Below, piece after piece: positions 46,200 to 54,990 of a DNA stretch of 64,000 nucleotides (positions within the stretch are counted from its first letter, which is position 1; the number at the start of each line of letters is the position of its first letter). Under the pieces are notes generated by a model. It was given only the letters and a program-made list of their open reading frames with translations. It was not told the DNA's origin and did not search any database. Position numbers and translations under genes: made by a program. Source of the stretch: Azospirillum oleiclasticum (GTDB lineage Bacteria; Pseudomonadota; Alphaproteobacteria; Azospirillales; Azospirillaceae); NCBI RefSeq assembly GCF_013423485.1, contig NZ_JABFFR010000021.1:172665-236664 (forward strand), in the 5' to 3' direction.

Positions 46200-47279
46200 G
46201 GGCGCGCTCCGCACCCGCGTACGCCGCGCGAACCACCGCACCGCACCCGGCAGCACCCGCGCCGCGGCGATCGCCGCGGCGGGGAGGAGCGGCACCGCCA
46301 AGGCGCGGGACAGGGTGTGCGCCAGCCCCACCTGGGCGCTGTAGACGGCGGCATCCGCGGGCGGTTGCCCGGCCAGGACGCGCCCTGCGGCCCGCCAGCC
46401 GGAATCCAGCGCGATCGCCATGCCGTCGCCGCAGAAGCTGGGGATGACGGCGAGCTGGTCGCCCAGCCGGTGCGGCCCCTCGCCGCCCCGATGGCGAAAG
46501 CCATAGGGAATGCCCGCCACCGCCAGCGGCTTCGACCAGCAGGGCTCGCCGCCGGACAGCCTTGCGGCCAGCAGCGGCGATCCCCGCCCGGCATGGGCCA
46601 GCAACGCCGGCCAGTCGCGCCCCAGCGCGGCGTAGCGCGCCGCGTCAACGACGAGGCAGAGGTTCGCGCACCCACCCGCCGCCGGTTGCAGCCCGGCGTA
46701 GCCGCCGACGAACAGATGCACCTCCACATGGCCGTCAAGCGCAAGCGCCTGAGCCGGGGCCAGCCGCCAATACTGCTTGAAGCCGATCACCGCCTCCCGA
46801 CCGGAGTCGGGCCGCTTGTGGTCGCGCAGGTCGTGCTTGCCGGTGGCGAGCAGCGCCGTGCCGGCGTCCACCGCGTCGCCGTCCAGGAACCCGCGCGCGC
46901 AACCCGCACGCATCTCCAGCCCGCGCACGGTCACCCCGCGCCGCACCACCGCGCCATGATTGCGGGCGGCTCCCAGCAGCGCCTCGTCCATGCGGTCACG
47001 GCCCAGGCTCCAGGCAGGGAACGGCAGGGACGCGGCGGCCTCGACCCCGCGCGTCGCCAGCCGGACACGCTCCACCTGCAGCGCCCCCAGCGCTGGCGGA
47101 TCAACGCCCAGCCGGCGGAGCAGAGCCGCCGCCTCGTGGCTCAGGAACTCCCCGCAGACCGACTGGTGCGGCCCGCTGGTGCGCTCCGCGACCAGCACGC
47201 GGGCGCCGCCCGCCGCCAGGACCGCGGCGGCAGCGGCACCGGCCGGGCCGCCGCCCGCCACCAGCGCGTCCCAGCTCAC
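46200..47279 (-). CDS. FAD-dependent oxidoreductase of the polyketide locus (3' end uncertain)
   Basis: A flavoprotein of the geranylgeranyl reductase / aromatic hydroxylase class. The GTG start at 47279 overlaps the methyltransferase stop (GTGA). FAD motif: LVAGGGPAGAAAAAVLAAGG (about 6-25), then the ER motif, VCGEFLSHEAAALLRRLGVD, and the C-terminal FAD loop IPSFCGDGMAIALDSGWRAA. Homologous-looking sequence ends near RWFARRTRV (about 46220), but the frame has no stop until 44934, deep inside the TPR gene; the left coordinate given is therefore only approximate. Last gene of a three-gene operon; hydroxylation of the polyketide ring is likely by analogy with srsABC-type operons. Confidence 0.72.
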
Positions 47280-47989
47280 CGCAGCCGCCCGACGCACAGG
47301 CGGAAGGGCAGCATCCACCGCACCTCCGCCTGCCCCGCCAATCCCGCTTCGGCCAGGCGCCCTTCCCAGTCGCGGCGGGTGAAGGAGCGGGCGACCGAGA
47401 CGGGAGCGTCGTGCACCACCAGCCGGTTGAACGGCAGCACCCGCACCGCCGCGGCGACGAAGCGGTGCGGAACGGCGTGCCGGTGCAGGTCGTTGACGAA
47501 CCAGCCCAGCCGCGCCCGCCCCTCCATCCAGCGCAGGAAGCGGACGAGTTGCGGATCGTCCAGATGGTGGGTGAAGAGGGAACTGATGATCACGTCCGGC
47601 CGCTCGTGGTCCGGCAGCGCGAAACAGTCCGCCGTCACGTAGCGGATGGCTTCCCCTGGCTCCGCCGCCTCCGTGGCAGCCTTGGCCGACCAGGGGTTCA
47701 GGTCGACGCCCGTCAGCTCCACCGGCCGACCGGTCCGCCGCGCCCAGCCGGCGATCCGCCGCAGCATGTCGCCGTAACCCGAACCGACGTCCAGCACACG
47801 CAGCGGCCGTGCCTCGGGATGGCGGGCCGCCACCCGCTCCAGCCAGCGCAGCGTCGGGCGATAGGCGCCGCTCACCCGGTTGATGCCGGCGAGGTGGCGC
47901 AGGCACTCCCGGAACTCCTCGTAGGGCACCGGCTCGCCGTCCATCAGTTCGGGCACGAGGCGGCGCCGGGGCAGGTCGAGCCACGCCAT
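47276..47989 (-). CDS. SAM-dependent methyltransferase of the polyketide locus
   Basis: A 237-residue class I methyltransferase. Motif I is LRVLDVGSGYGDMLRRIAGW (about 66-85), then VELTGVDLNPWSAKAATEAA, motif II RPDVIISSLFTHHLDDPQLV (about 130-149), and a C-terminal part with FVNDLHRHAVPHRFVAAAVR. The HxLDD pattern suits the UbiE-like, quinone or phenolic-ring acting group. It begins 8 bp after the polyketide synthase stop and overlaps the flavoprotein start. It probably methylates the ring made by the synthase. Confidence 0.88.
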   Translation of the reverse strand: MAWLDLPRRRLVPELMDGEPVPYEEFRECLRHLAGINRVSGAYRPTLRWLERVAARHPEARPLRVLDVGSGYGDMLRRIAGWARRTGRPVELTGVDLNPWSAKAATEAAEPGEAIRYVTADCFALPDHERPDVIISSLFTHHLDDPQLVRFLRWMEGRARLGWFVNDLHRHAVPHRFVAAAVRVLPFNRLVVHDAPVSVARSFTRRDWEGRLAEAGLAGQAEVRWMLPFRLCVGRLR

Positions 47990-47997
47990 GACCGGCC

Positions 47998-49071
47998 TCA
48001 CGCGGCCATGCGAAAGGTCATCGTCTCCGCCGTCAGGCCGGGACCGAAGGCCATGGCGACGCCATCCCCGTTGCCGCCGTAACCGGTCCGCCGGAAGCGG
48101 TCGAGCATCCGCTTCAGCACGAACATCACCGTGGCCGACGACATGTTGCCGAAGTCGCGCAGCACGGCGCGCGACTCCTCCAGCCGTTCCGGATCGAGCG
48201 CCAGCGCCTGCTCCACCGCGTCCAGGATCGACCGGCCGCCGGGATGGACGGCCCACAGCTCGATGGCATCGGCCGGACGCCCGCCGAGGATCGCCGGCAG
48301 GGCGCGCGGCAGGCCAGCCGCCAGCGTCAGCGGCACCGCGCCGGACAGATGCATGTCGTAGCCGCTCTCCCCGATGCGCCAGGTGATCTGGTCGGCGGTC
48401 CCGGGCACCACCACGGCGCGGAAACCGTCCAGCGCGATGCCCGACGGCTCGGCGGAGACCAGCCCGGCGGCGCAGCCGTCGCCGAAGATCAGGAAGCTCA
48501 GCACCGTCTCCAGATCCGGCCGCTCCTGAAGGTGCAGGGTGCACAGCTCCAGGTTCACCGTCAGCACCACCGACTCCGGCTCGGAACGGACGATGTGCCG
48601 GGCCAGCTTCAACGCGTTGATGGCGGCGTAGCAGCCCATGAAGCCGACCACCGTGCGCTCCACCGACGGGGACAGCCCGAAACGCTCGACGAGCTGGTGG
48701 TCGAGGCCCGGCGCGTAGAAGCCGGTGCAGGTGGCGACGATCAGGTGGGTGATGCGGCTGCGCAACGCGCCGATCTCCAGCCGTTCCACAGCTTGCGCGG
48801 CGAGATCCGGCGCGTGCTGCTCGTACAGCGCCATGCGGCTGGCGGTGCCGGGAAAGGCCCCCCAGCGGTAGAAGCCGCCGCGGTCCAGGCCACCGCCGCC
48901 GGCCGCCTCGAAGACCGACCAGCGCCGCTCGATGCCGCAACGCTCCGCCATCCGCCGCAGCAGGCGGCGCGACCGCTCGTCCGGCAGCAGATGCTGCGCC
49001 GTCTCGACGAACGCGGCGTGGATGTCGAAGGGTGGTACCGCGGTTCCGATGCGGTTCAGGAAGGCGGTCAT
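47998..49071 (-). CDS. Type III polyketide synthase
   Basis: A 357-residue chalcone/stilbene synthase-like enzyme. The complete triad is visible: Cys in VVGFMGCYAAINALKLARHI, His in ELWAVHPGGRSILDAVEQAL and Asn in RDFGNMSSATVMFVLKRML. The gatekeeper region includes VVLTVNLELCTLHLQERPD, and the terminal GVAMAFGPGLTAETM is the cyclisation-pocket GFGPG motif. Such enzymes condense an acyl-CoA starter with malonyl-CoA into pyrones, resorcinols or phloroglucinols. ATG 49071 (MTAFLNRIGTAVPP) has GGAG eight bases upstream and is preferred to 49107. First gene of the operon; divergent from the HD-GYP regulator. Confidence 0.94.
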   Translation of the reverse strand: MTAFLNRIGTAVPPFDIHAAFVETAQHLLPDERSRRLLRRMAERCGIERRWSVFEAAGGGGLDRGGFYRWGAFPGTASRMALYEQHAPDLAAQAVERLEIGALRSRITHLIVATCTGFYAPGLDHQLVERFGLSPSVERTVVGFMGCYAAINALKLARHIVRSEPESVVLTVNLELCTLHLQERPDLETVLSFLIFGDGCAAGLVSAEPSGIALDGFRAVVVPGTADQITWRIGESGYDMHLSGAVPLTLAAGLPRALPAILGGRPADAIELWAVHPGGRSILDAVEQALALDPERLEESRAVLRDFGNMSSATVMFVLKRMLDRFRRTGYGGNGDGVAMAFGPGLTAETMTFRMAA

Positions 49072-49262
49072 CAGGTGCTCCGGCTGCGTGGCATGCACAG
49101 AGAACATGGTGCCGCGGCGCCGGTTTCACGAACGCGGCCCATCAATCGGCAGGGCGGCACGCGCTCGCGTGCGACGTAGCGTCATGCTCGCGTCTTATTG
49201 CTGTGGTTGAATGTCGCCGCGCCGCCATCTACCATTTGGGCTGCCCAGCTCCCGGACGACGC

Positions 49263-50975
49263 ATGCCGCAGCACGACACGGACAACGACAAGGGCCTGCC
49301 GGCCCCCGCCGATCCGACGCCGACCGCCGGCCCGGCCATCTTCCGGCGGGCGTGGAAGATCCTCGTCATCGATCCGGACCCCGCGCTGGCCCAGACGAGC
49401 CGGATGGTGCTGGCCGATTTCCGTCACAACGGGCTGGCGACGGTGGTGATCGCCGCCGCCAGCACGGCGGAGGCCCGCGAGGCGCTGGAGGAGCATCCGG
49501 ACGTCGCCGTGGTCCTGCTGGAACCGGATCTGGAGACGCCGAAGGCGGGGATCGAGCTGATCAACCACATCCGGCGCGACCTCAACAACCTGCGCACGCG
49601 CCTGGTCATCTGCACCGGCAACCCCGCCCTGCTGCCCGAGCGCTCGACCATCGACGCGTACGAGATCAGCGATTACCGCCTTAAGGACGGCCTGACGGCC
49701 GAAGCGTTGCGGACCCGCATCATCGCGTCCCTGCGGACCTACGCCGGGCTTCAGGCCCAGTCTGCCGGGCGCATGAATCTGGCCCGGATGATGGTGTCCA
49801 CCGCCGGCCTGCTGGAGATGCGGCAGCCCGACCTGCTGTTCGCCAATCTGCTGCCGCGGGTCTCCGGGCTGCTCAACCTCGGCCGCGACGGGGTGCTCTG
49901 CACCCTCGACCGGCCGGACCAGCCACCGCGCGTGCGGGCGGCGACCGGCCGTTTCGCCGCCTTGGAGGGGGGGGAGCTCGGCCCGGATGCACCGGTGGAG
50001 GTGCTCGCCGCGTTCCGACACCTTCAGGACGGCACCGAGACGATCCTGGAGCCCGACTACTGCGCGATCCGGCTGCGCCCGGCCAGCGGCGGGGTGTCGG
50101 CCCTGGTCTATGTCGCCGGTGTGGGGCGGCACGGTTGCACCTCGCAGGACTGGCAACTGCTGGAAGTGTTCCGGAACCACGCGTCGATCGCCTTCGAGAA
50201 CGCGCTGTTGGTGGACGAGCTGACCCGCTCGCAGACCGCCATCGTGGAGGCGCTGGGGACGATCGCCGAGATGAAGGACGACGGGCAGCCCGGTGACCTA
50301 CGGCGGGTGCAGCGGCTGGTCGACGGAATCGCCCGCGAACTGCACCGACGGGGCGAGTTCGCCGACGAACTCACGGCGGATTTCCTGGCGAAGATCGGCT
50401 TGGCCAGCACACTGCACGACGTCGGCATGATCAGCGTGTCGGACGAGACGCTGAACATTCCCGGCGACCTCGGCGATGAGGACCGCGCCCTGATCCGTCA
50501 TCACACGGAGATCGGCCATCGCCTGCTGGCCGGCGCCTCCTCCGGACTGCGCGGCCGCACCCTGATATCGCTGGCGGCGGAGATCGCGCGCCATCACCAT
50601 GAACGTTTCGACGGGTCGGGCTATCCAGACGGGCTGAAAGGCGAGGCGATCCCGCTGGCGGCCCGAATCACCGCAGTGGCCGACGTGTTCCACGCCCTGG
50701 TGTCCGACCGTCAACACCGCCCCGCATGGGAGGTCGATTCCGCAATCGACTGGATCCGCGGGCGTGCGGGATGCGATTTCGATCCGCGCGTCGTCGATGC
50801 CTTCGACACCGTCATCCACTACATCCTGCGCGACGATCCGCATTGGATCCCCGCGCCCCGGTCGCGGGCGAACCTGCTGCAGCGGATGATCGCGCGCGGC
50901 CTGCGATCGCTGCTGCCACGCCGCGCTGCGCAGCCGGCGGGCGTCCACGACTCCACCCCACCTCCACCGCGCTGA
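49263..50975 (+). CDS. DUF3369/HD-GYP response-regulator-like protein
   Basis: A 570-residue protein. The receiver-like domain (about 32-155) reads WKILVIDPDPALAQTSRMVL, but the phospho-acceptor position is Glu87 (VAVVLLEPDLET), while the Lys is kept (YRLKDGLT). A DUF3369 sensor-like domain follows (about 165-320), then the HD-GYP domain (about 335-530) with STLHDVGMISVSDETLNIPG, RHHTEIGHRLLAG, HHHERFDGSGYPDGLKGEAI and VADVFHALVSDR. HD and GYP motifs are present, though the usual HDxGK Lys is Met. HD-GYP domains hydrolyse cyclic di-GMP. The Glu may mimic phosphorylation. Basic C-terminal tail. ATG 49263 chosen; the frame is open to 49032. Confidence 0.88.
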   Translation: MPQHDTDNDKGLPAPADPTPTAGPAIFRRAWKILVIDPDPALAQTSRMVLADFRHNGLATVVIAAASTAEAREALEEHPDVAVVLLEPDLETPKAGIELINHIRRDLNNLRTRLVICTGNPALLPERSTIDAYEISDYRLKDGLTAEALRTRIIASLRTYAGLQAQSAGRMNLARMMVSTAGLLEMRQPDLLFANLLPRVSGLLNLGRDGVLCTLDRPDQPPRVRAATGRFAALEGGELGPDAPVEVLAAFRHLQDGTETILEPDYCAIRLRPASGGVSALVYVAGVGRHGCTSQDWQLLEVFRNHASIAFENALLVDELTRSQTAIVEALGTIAEMKDDGQPGDLRRVQRLVDGIARELHRRGEFADELTADFLAKIGLASTLHDVGMISVSDETLNIPGDLGDEDRALIRHHTEIGHRLLAGASSGLRGRTLISLAAEIARHHHERFDGSGYPDGLKGEAIPLAARITAVADVFHALVSDRQHRPAWEVDSAIDWIRGRAGCDFDPRVVDAFDTVIHYILRDDPHWIPAPRSRANLLQRMIARGLRSLLPRRAAQPAGVHDSTPPPPR

Positions 50976-51134
50976 GCCGCGGTCCGGCCCGGAACCGGTA
51001 CCGGTCGGTTCCCCCCACTGGCACCCGCCGTACCGGAAAGTTCCCGCCAGGATCATACGAAGGTCCTTGGTGGGGGCTGAATGGTTGCATTATAGTCTTT
51101 TCTTGCAAAAACCTGGTCGAAAGGGGTCGGCACG

Positions 51135-52097
51135 ATGCTTGCGCCGTTCATGACGCTGCTGACTCTCTTCGTAACGATGATCGGCGGACCGGCCGCCGCC
51201 GCGTTTCCCGATCGGCCCGTAACGCTGATCGTGCCATTCGCCGCCGGCGGATCGACCGACGTCACGGCACGGATGATCGCCCCCTACATCGAGAAGAACC
51301 TGCACGCCGGTGCGCGGGTGGTGGTCAGCAACATCCAGGGCGGCGGCGGCGACGTCGGGTTCGCCACCATCTCCGGGGCCATTCCCGACGGCCACACCAT
51401 CGGTTTCATCAACACCCCCAGCTTCCTGACCATCCCGCTGGAGCGCCAGGCGCGCTTCGATCCCAAGCTGTTCGACCCGCTGGTCGCCATCGTGGACGAT
51501 CCGAGCACCGTCGTCGTGCCGGCCGGATCGGCCATCGCCACGCCCGTCGACCTCGTCGCCTTCGCCCGCACCACCCCCCAAAAGGCCAGCTTCGCCACCA
51601 CCGGGGTCGGCTCGGACGAGCAGCTGTCGATGCTGAAGCTGCAGGAACTCGGCGGGGTGCGCTTCGTCCATATTCCCTTCCCCGGCGGTGCGCACATCTA
51701 CCGCGCGCTCCGCAACGGCAACGTCATGGTCGCCGGGATGAATCTGAGCGAGGCGCTGCGCGCGCGCGAGGAGGGGCGGATCACCATCCTCGGCCAGATG
51801 TCCCGCAACCGGCACCCGGTGGCCCCCGACCTTCCGACCTTCCGCGAGATGGGGTTCGACATCGCCATGGGCGCCATGCGCGGCATCGCCGCCCCCCGCG
51901 GCCTTCCCGACGACGTGCGGCAGGTGCTGGTGGACGCGATCACCGCGGCAGCGGCCGACCCCGACTTTCAGGCGAAGGCGAAGGCAACCTATCAGCCTCT
52001 GCGCATCCTGGGGCCGGACGCCTTCGCCGACGAGCTGACCGCCATGGACCGCGACTACCGCGCCCTTTGGGCGGTCAGCCCCTGGAGCGACCGCTAG
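51135..52097 (+). CDS. TctC/Bug-family periplasmic binding protein
   Basis: A 320-residue solute-binding protein of tripartite tricarboxylate transporters. Signal peptide MLAPFMTLLTLFVTMIGGPA with cleavage after AAAA. Family motifs are FPDRPVTLIVPFAAGGSTDV (about 24-43), VVVSNIQGGGGDVGFATISG, GHTIGFINTPSFLTIPLERQ, and the late IAAPRGLPDDVRQVLVDAIT. Ligands are usually carboxylates. No TctA or TctB membrane subunit occurs in the window. AAGGGG precedes ATG 51135. It converges on the RraA-like gene. Confidence 0.9.
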   Translation: MLAPFMTLLTLFVTMIGGPAAAAFPDRPVTLIVPFAAGGSTDVTARMIAPYIEKNLHAGARVVVSNIQGGGGDVGFATISGAIPDGHTIGFINTPSFLTIPLERQARFDPKLFDPLVAIVDDPSTVVVPAGSAIATPVDLVAFARTTPQKASFATTGVGSDEQLSMLKLQELGGVRFVHIPFPGGAHIYRALRNGNVMVAGMNLSEALRAREEGRITILGQMSRNRHPVAPDLPTFREMGFDIAMGAMRGIAAPRGLPDDVRQVLVDAITAAAADPDFQAKAKATYQPLRILGPDAFADELTAMDRDYRALWAVSPWSDR

Positions 52098-52127
52098 CGC
52101 GGCGCGGCACGGGGCCGGACATCGGCC

Positions 52128-52796
52128 TCACAGCTCGATGCCCGCCGCCCTCAGACAGCCGTCAAGCTTCAGCAGCTCGATCGTCGTGCGCCCGGCCATC
52201 AGCGCCGCCCGCAACTCCTCCTCGCGCGCAGTGCGTTCACGGGCCTTGGACAGAGTCCCGCCGGCTTCGCCCAGCGGCACGACGACCACGCCATCCCCGT
52301 CACCGACCACAATGTCGCCAGGCTCCACCAGCGCGCCGCCGCAGGTCACGGGCAGATTCACATCGCCGTCGGTCGCCACCTTGGTGGTGCCCTTCATGCA
52401 GGTGCCGCGGCAGAAGACGGGGAAACCCATGCCCCGGATCACCTCCCCGTCGCGCACACACCCGTCGATGACCAGGCCGGCGATCCCCCGGGCGATGGCG
52501 GACGCGGTCATGAGATCGCCCCAGGGGCCGAACTCGACCATCGCCTTGTAATCGACCACCAGAACATCGCCCGGCCGGGCCAGGGCGAGCGCGATGTGGA
52601 TCATCAGGTTGTCGGACGGGCGGGCGTTCACCGTCACCGCCGGGCCGACGACGCGCATGCCCGCGTGCAGAGGCTTGATGGCGGCGGCCATGGCGCCGCG
52701 CCGTCCCAAGGCTTCGTGCAGCGTGGCGGCGGCCTCGTCGGCGAAGGCGTCCAAGAGATCGCGGTCGGGACGCGGAATGTCCTTGATGACGGTCAT
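52128..52796 (-). CDS. RraA-family aldolase (first copy)
   Basis: A 222-residue RraA-like protein. It has LHAGMRVVGPAVTVNARPSD, then the catalytic/metal block ARGIAGLVIDGCVRDGEVIR with the Arg-Asp pair, GMGFPVFCRGTCMKGTTKV, and VEPGDIVVGDGDGVVVVPL. Metal-dependent members cleave 4-hydroxy-4-methyl-2-oxoglutarate or 4-carboxy-4-hydroxy-2-oxoadipate to pyruvate. RD and the GD-GDG motif are intact, so an aldolase/decarboxylase rather than an RNase E inhibitor is likely. ATG 52796. It lies 73 bp downstream of a TctC-type gene on the same strand. Confidence 0.88.
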   Translation of the reverse strand: MTVIKDIPRPDRDLLDAFADEAAATLHEALGRRGAMAAAIKPLHAGMRVVGPAVTVNARPSDNLMIHIALALARPGDVLVVDYKAMVEFGPWGDLMTASAIARGIAGLVIDGCVRDGEVIRGMGFPVFCRGTCMKGTTKVATDGDVNLPVTCGGALVEPGDIVVGDGDGVVVVPLGEAGGTLSKARERTAREEELRAALMAGRTTIELLKLDGCLRAAGIEL

Positions 52797-52869
52797 GCGG
52801 ATCGGTCCTTCGATGGGTGGACGGAAAGCCGTGGGATGATGGCCACCGCCCCCTCCTCCCGGCCCGCCT

Positions 52870-53823
52870 TCACCGCAGCCAGGGCGCTTCCGCCCACAAG
52901 GCGCGCAACTCGGTGGACATGGCGTGCAGGCGTGCGGCGAACGGATCGGGCGGAAGCACGCGGAGCGGCAGTCCGGCGTCGGCCGCCCGGCGGTTGAGAT
53001 CGGGATCGTCGGCCGCCTCCAGGATCGCCGCCACCAGCTTCTCCCGGACGCTGCGCGGCAGACCGGCCGGAGCCGCGATGCCGAGCATGGCCGATACCGA
53101 AAGATCGATCCGCTCCTCGCGGAAGGTCGGCACATCCACGGCCATGCCGGACCGTTCCTCACCGGTCTGGCCGAGGATGCGGACCGTACCGCAATCCCGC
53201 TGCCGAACCGCATCGCCCAGCATCATGGTGCTGACCGCCACCGTGTTCGACAGCAGGGCCCGCTGGTTGGGTTGGGCGCCCGGAAACGGAACATGAGTGA
53301 AGCGCACCATCGCCCGCCGCTGCATCATCAGCAGTGCCAGATGATCACCGGAACCGACCCCGGAGGTACCGACCGACACGGCGGCCGGGTTTTCCCCCGC
53401 ATAGGCCAACAGATCGTGAAGCGTCCGGAACCGGCTGCCGGCTGGCACCGCCAGCGAATAGGTTTCTTCCGTCAGGCCGACCAGCGGATCGATCCGTCCG
53501 GGATCGAAACGCGTCTGCCGCTCGATGGGCATCGCCAGGATGTTCGGCGTATTCACGAACCCGATCGTGTAACCGTCCGGCGGCGCCTCCGCCAGAAGGG
53601 CGAAGCCGATCTCTCCGGCCGCCCCGCCACGATTAACGACATCCACATCCGTGCCGAGAGCGCGCGCGATGCCGGGTGCCAGCGACCGCGCCAGCCGGTC
53701 GGCGCCGCTGCCGGGTCCTTGCGGGGTGATCAGCGTGATCGGCCGCTCCGGAAACCCACCGGCGCACGCAACGCCGGTGGACAGCGCCGTCAGCAACAGG
53801 ACCAGCATGGCGGTGATGCGCAT
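52870..53823 (-). CDS. TctC/Bug-family periplasmic binding protein (second copy)
   Basis: A 317-residue binding protein. Signal peptide MRITAMLVLLLTALSTGVAC with cleavage near AG. Motifs FPERPITLITPQGPGSGADR, GYTIGFVNTPNILAMPIERQ, SVGTSGVGSGDHLALLMMQR and MLGIAAPAGLPRSVREKLVA. NTPxxLxxPIERQxRFDP is shared with the protein at 51135, so the two are probably paralogues with related ligands. The ATG at 53823 is the family start; open frame further upstream is leader. The RraA-like gene follows, and the AEC carrier lies 190 bp upstream. Confidence 0.9.
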   Translation of the reverse strand: MRITAMLVLLLTALSTGVACAGGFPERPITLITPQGPGSGADRLARSLAPGIARALGTDVDVVNRGGAAGEIGFALLAEAPPDGYTIGFVNTPNILAMPIERQTRFDPGRIDPLVGLTEETYSLAVPAGSRFRTLHDLLAYAGENPAAVSVGTSGVGSGDHLALLMMQRRAMVRFTHVPFPGAQPNQRALLSNTVAVSTMMLGDAVRQRDCGTVRILGQTGEERSGMAVDVPTFREERIDLSVSAMLGIAAPAGLPRSVREKLVAAILEAADDPDLNRRAADAGLPLRVLPPDPFAARLHAMSTELRALWAEAPWLR

Positions 53824-53953
53824 CAATCCCCCGTCAGCCGCGGTTCCGGCGACACCATGTCCACGCCGCTTGCCGGACCATTCGCCGGCTCCGGGGCCCG
53901 CGGACGGCTCCCACCGTCCGGTCAGCCGACTGACCTTGCGAAATTTCCGTAAC

Positions 53954-53987
53954 CCGTTCAACCCTTTTGTTTCAGAACTTTGAACGG
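53954..53987. promoter_or_regulatory. Inverted repeat in the control region of the second binding-protein gene
   Basis: Perfect 8 bp arms CCGTTCAA (53954-53961) and TTGAACGG (53980-53987) with an 18 bp AT-rich spacer, 131 bp upstream of the coding start. Spacing of about 2.5 helical turns suits a dimeric regulator. Confidence 0.5.
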
Positions 53988-54013
53988 TACAGCTTAACAG
54001 GGAAAATCTTCCG

Positions 54014-54946
54014 TCATTCCCCGGCAAATTTCGCGGCGAGCGTGATGGACACAGGAGAACAGACCGTGGACATCAGCAGGGCCAACGCCACCGGTCCTTG
54101 CGACAGATTGTTGCGCTCGGCGAACAGATAAGCCGTCATGCCGATCGGCAGAGCCGCCATCGTCACCGCGATGCCGGCCCAGGGCTGCGGAATCCCGAAC
54201 ACGTGCAGTGCCAGGACCCAGGTCAGCGCCGGATGCACCACGAGTTTCAGCACCGTCAGGACCACGGCCGGCCCGACGCTGCCACGGACCGTTCCCAACG
54301 CGAAGGAGGCGCCGATGGCGAAGCTGGAGCAGGGAAGCAGGGATTGGCCGATCAGCCCCGTCGTGGTCGGCACCACCGGCGGCAGGGACCATGCCCAGAT
54401 GTTGACCGCCAGCCCGATCCCGATGGCGGCGACCGCCGGGCTGGTCAGCGTGGCCCGGAACACCCCGAAAAGCGCTGCGACCAGCCGGCGGCCATCCGCC
54501 CGCCCCGCCTCCGCAAGCACCGTGGCGATGGTGATGAGCAACGGCGATTGGAGCGTGAGCAGCAGCATCACCGGCACCGCACCCGCGCTGCCGTAGGCGC
54601 CAAGCACCAGCGGCACGCCGATGGCCCCGATGTTCGCGTAGCACCCCGCCAGCCCCACCGACGCCAGTTCCGATGGCCGTCGCGAGACGGCCAGCCAACC
54701 AATGGCCCCGATCACGAAGACGGCCAGAGCCGACAGGTAGAAGGAGAGCAGGTAGCCCCATTCCAGGCGGTCGGGGAGATCGGCGCGGCTGACGGACGTG
54801 AAGAGCAGCGCCGGCAGCGCGTAGTGGGTGACGTACCGCGACAGCCCCTGCACCATCGTGTTCGTCAGGACATGCGTCCGCCCGGCGTGATAGCCCACCG
54901 CCATCAGCGCGAAGATCGGCAGGACGATGTCGACGATGGCCGGCAT
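54014..54946 (-). CDS. AEC (auxin efflux carrier) family transporter
   Basis: A 310-residue transporter with ten predicted helices, starting MPAIVDIVLPIFALMAVGYH. Other family segments are YVTHYALPALLFTSVSRADL, GLAGCYANIGAIGVPLVLGA (the conserved NxGxxGxPL loop) and the late MAALPIGMTAYLFAERN. Bacterial members carry malonate or other dicarboxylates (MdcF type). In this island it could be the inner-membrane carrier or an exporter of the same acid that the TctC proteins bind; that is inference. Confidence 0.88.
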   Translation of the reverse strand: MPAIVDIVLPIFALMAVGYHAGRTHVLTNTMVQGLSRYVTHYALPALLFTSVSRADLPDRLEWGYLLSFYLSALAVFVIGAIGWLAVSRRPSELASVGLAGCYANIGAIGVPLVLGAYGSAGAVPVMLLLTLQSPLLITIATVLAEAGRADGRRLVAALFGVFRATLTSPAVAAIGIGLAVNIWAWSLPPVVPTTTGLIGQSLLPCSSFAIGASFALGTVRGSVGPAVVLTVLKLVVHPALTWVLALHVFGIPQPWAGIAVTMAALPIGMTAYLFAERNNLSQGPVALALLMSTVCSPVSITLAAKFAGE

Positions 54947-54990
54947 GGATCAGCCATGGACACCGGCGCCGGAGCGCCGGTCGCGTCGTG

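Noticed and set aside
44934..46220. A true 780-residue flavoprotein extending antisense through ispE
   Set aside because: The extension is Arg/Gln/Gly-rich without domains, and ispE and the TPR gene are clear on the opposite strand.
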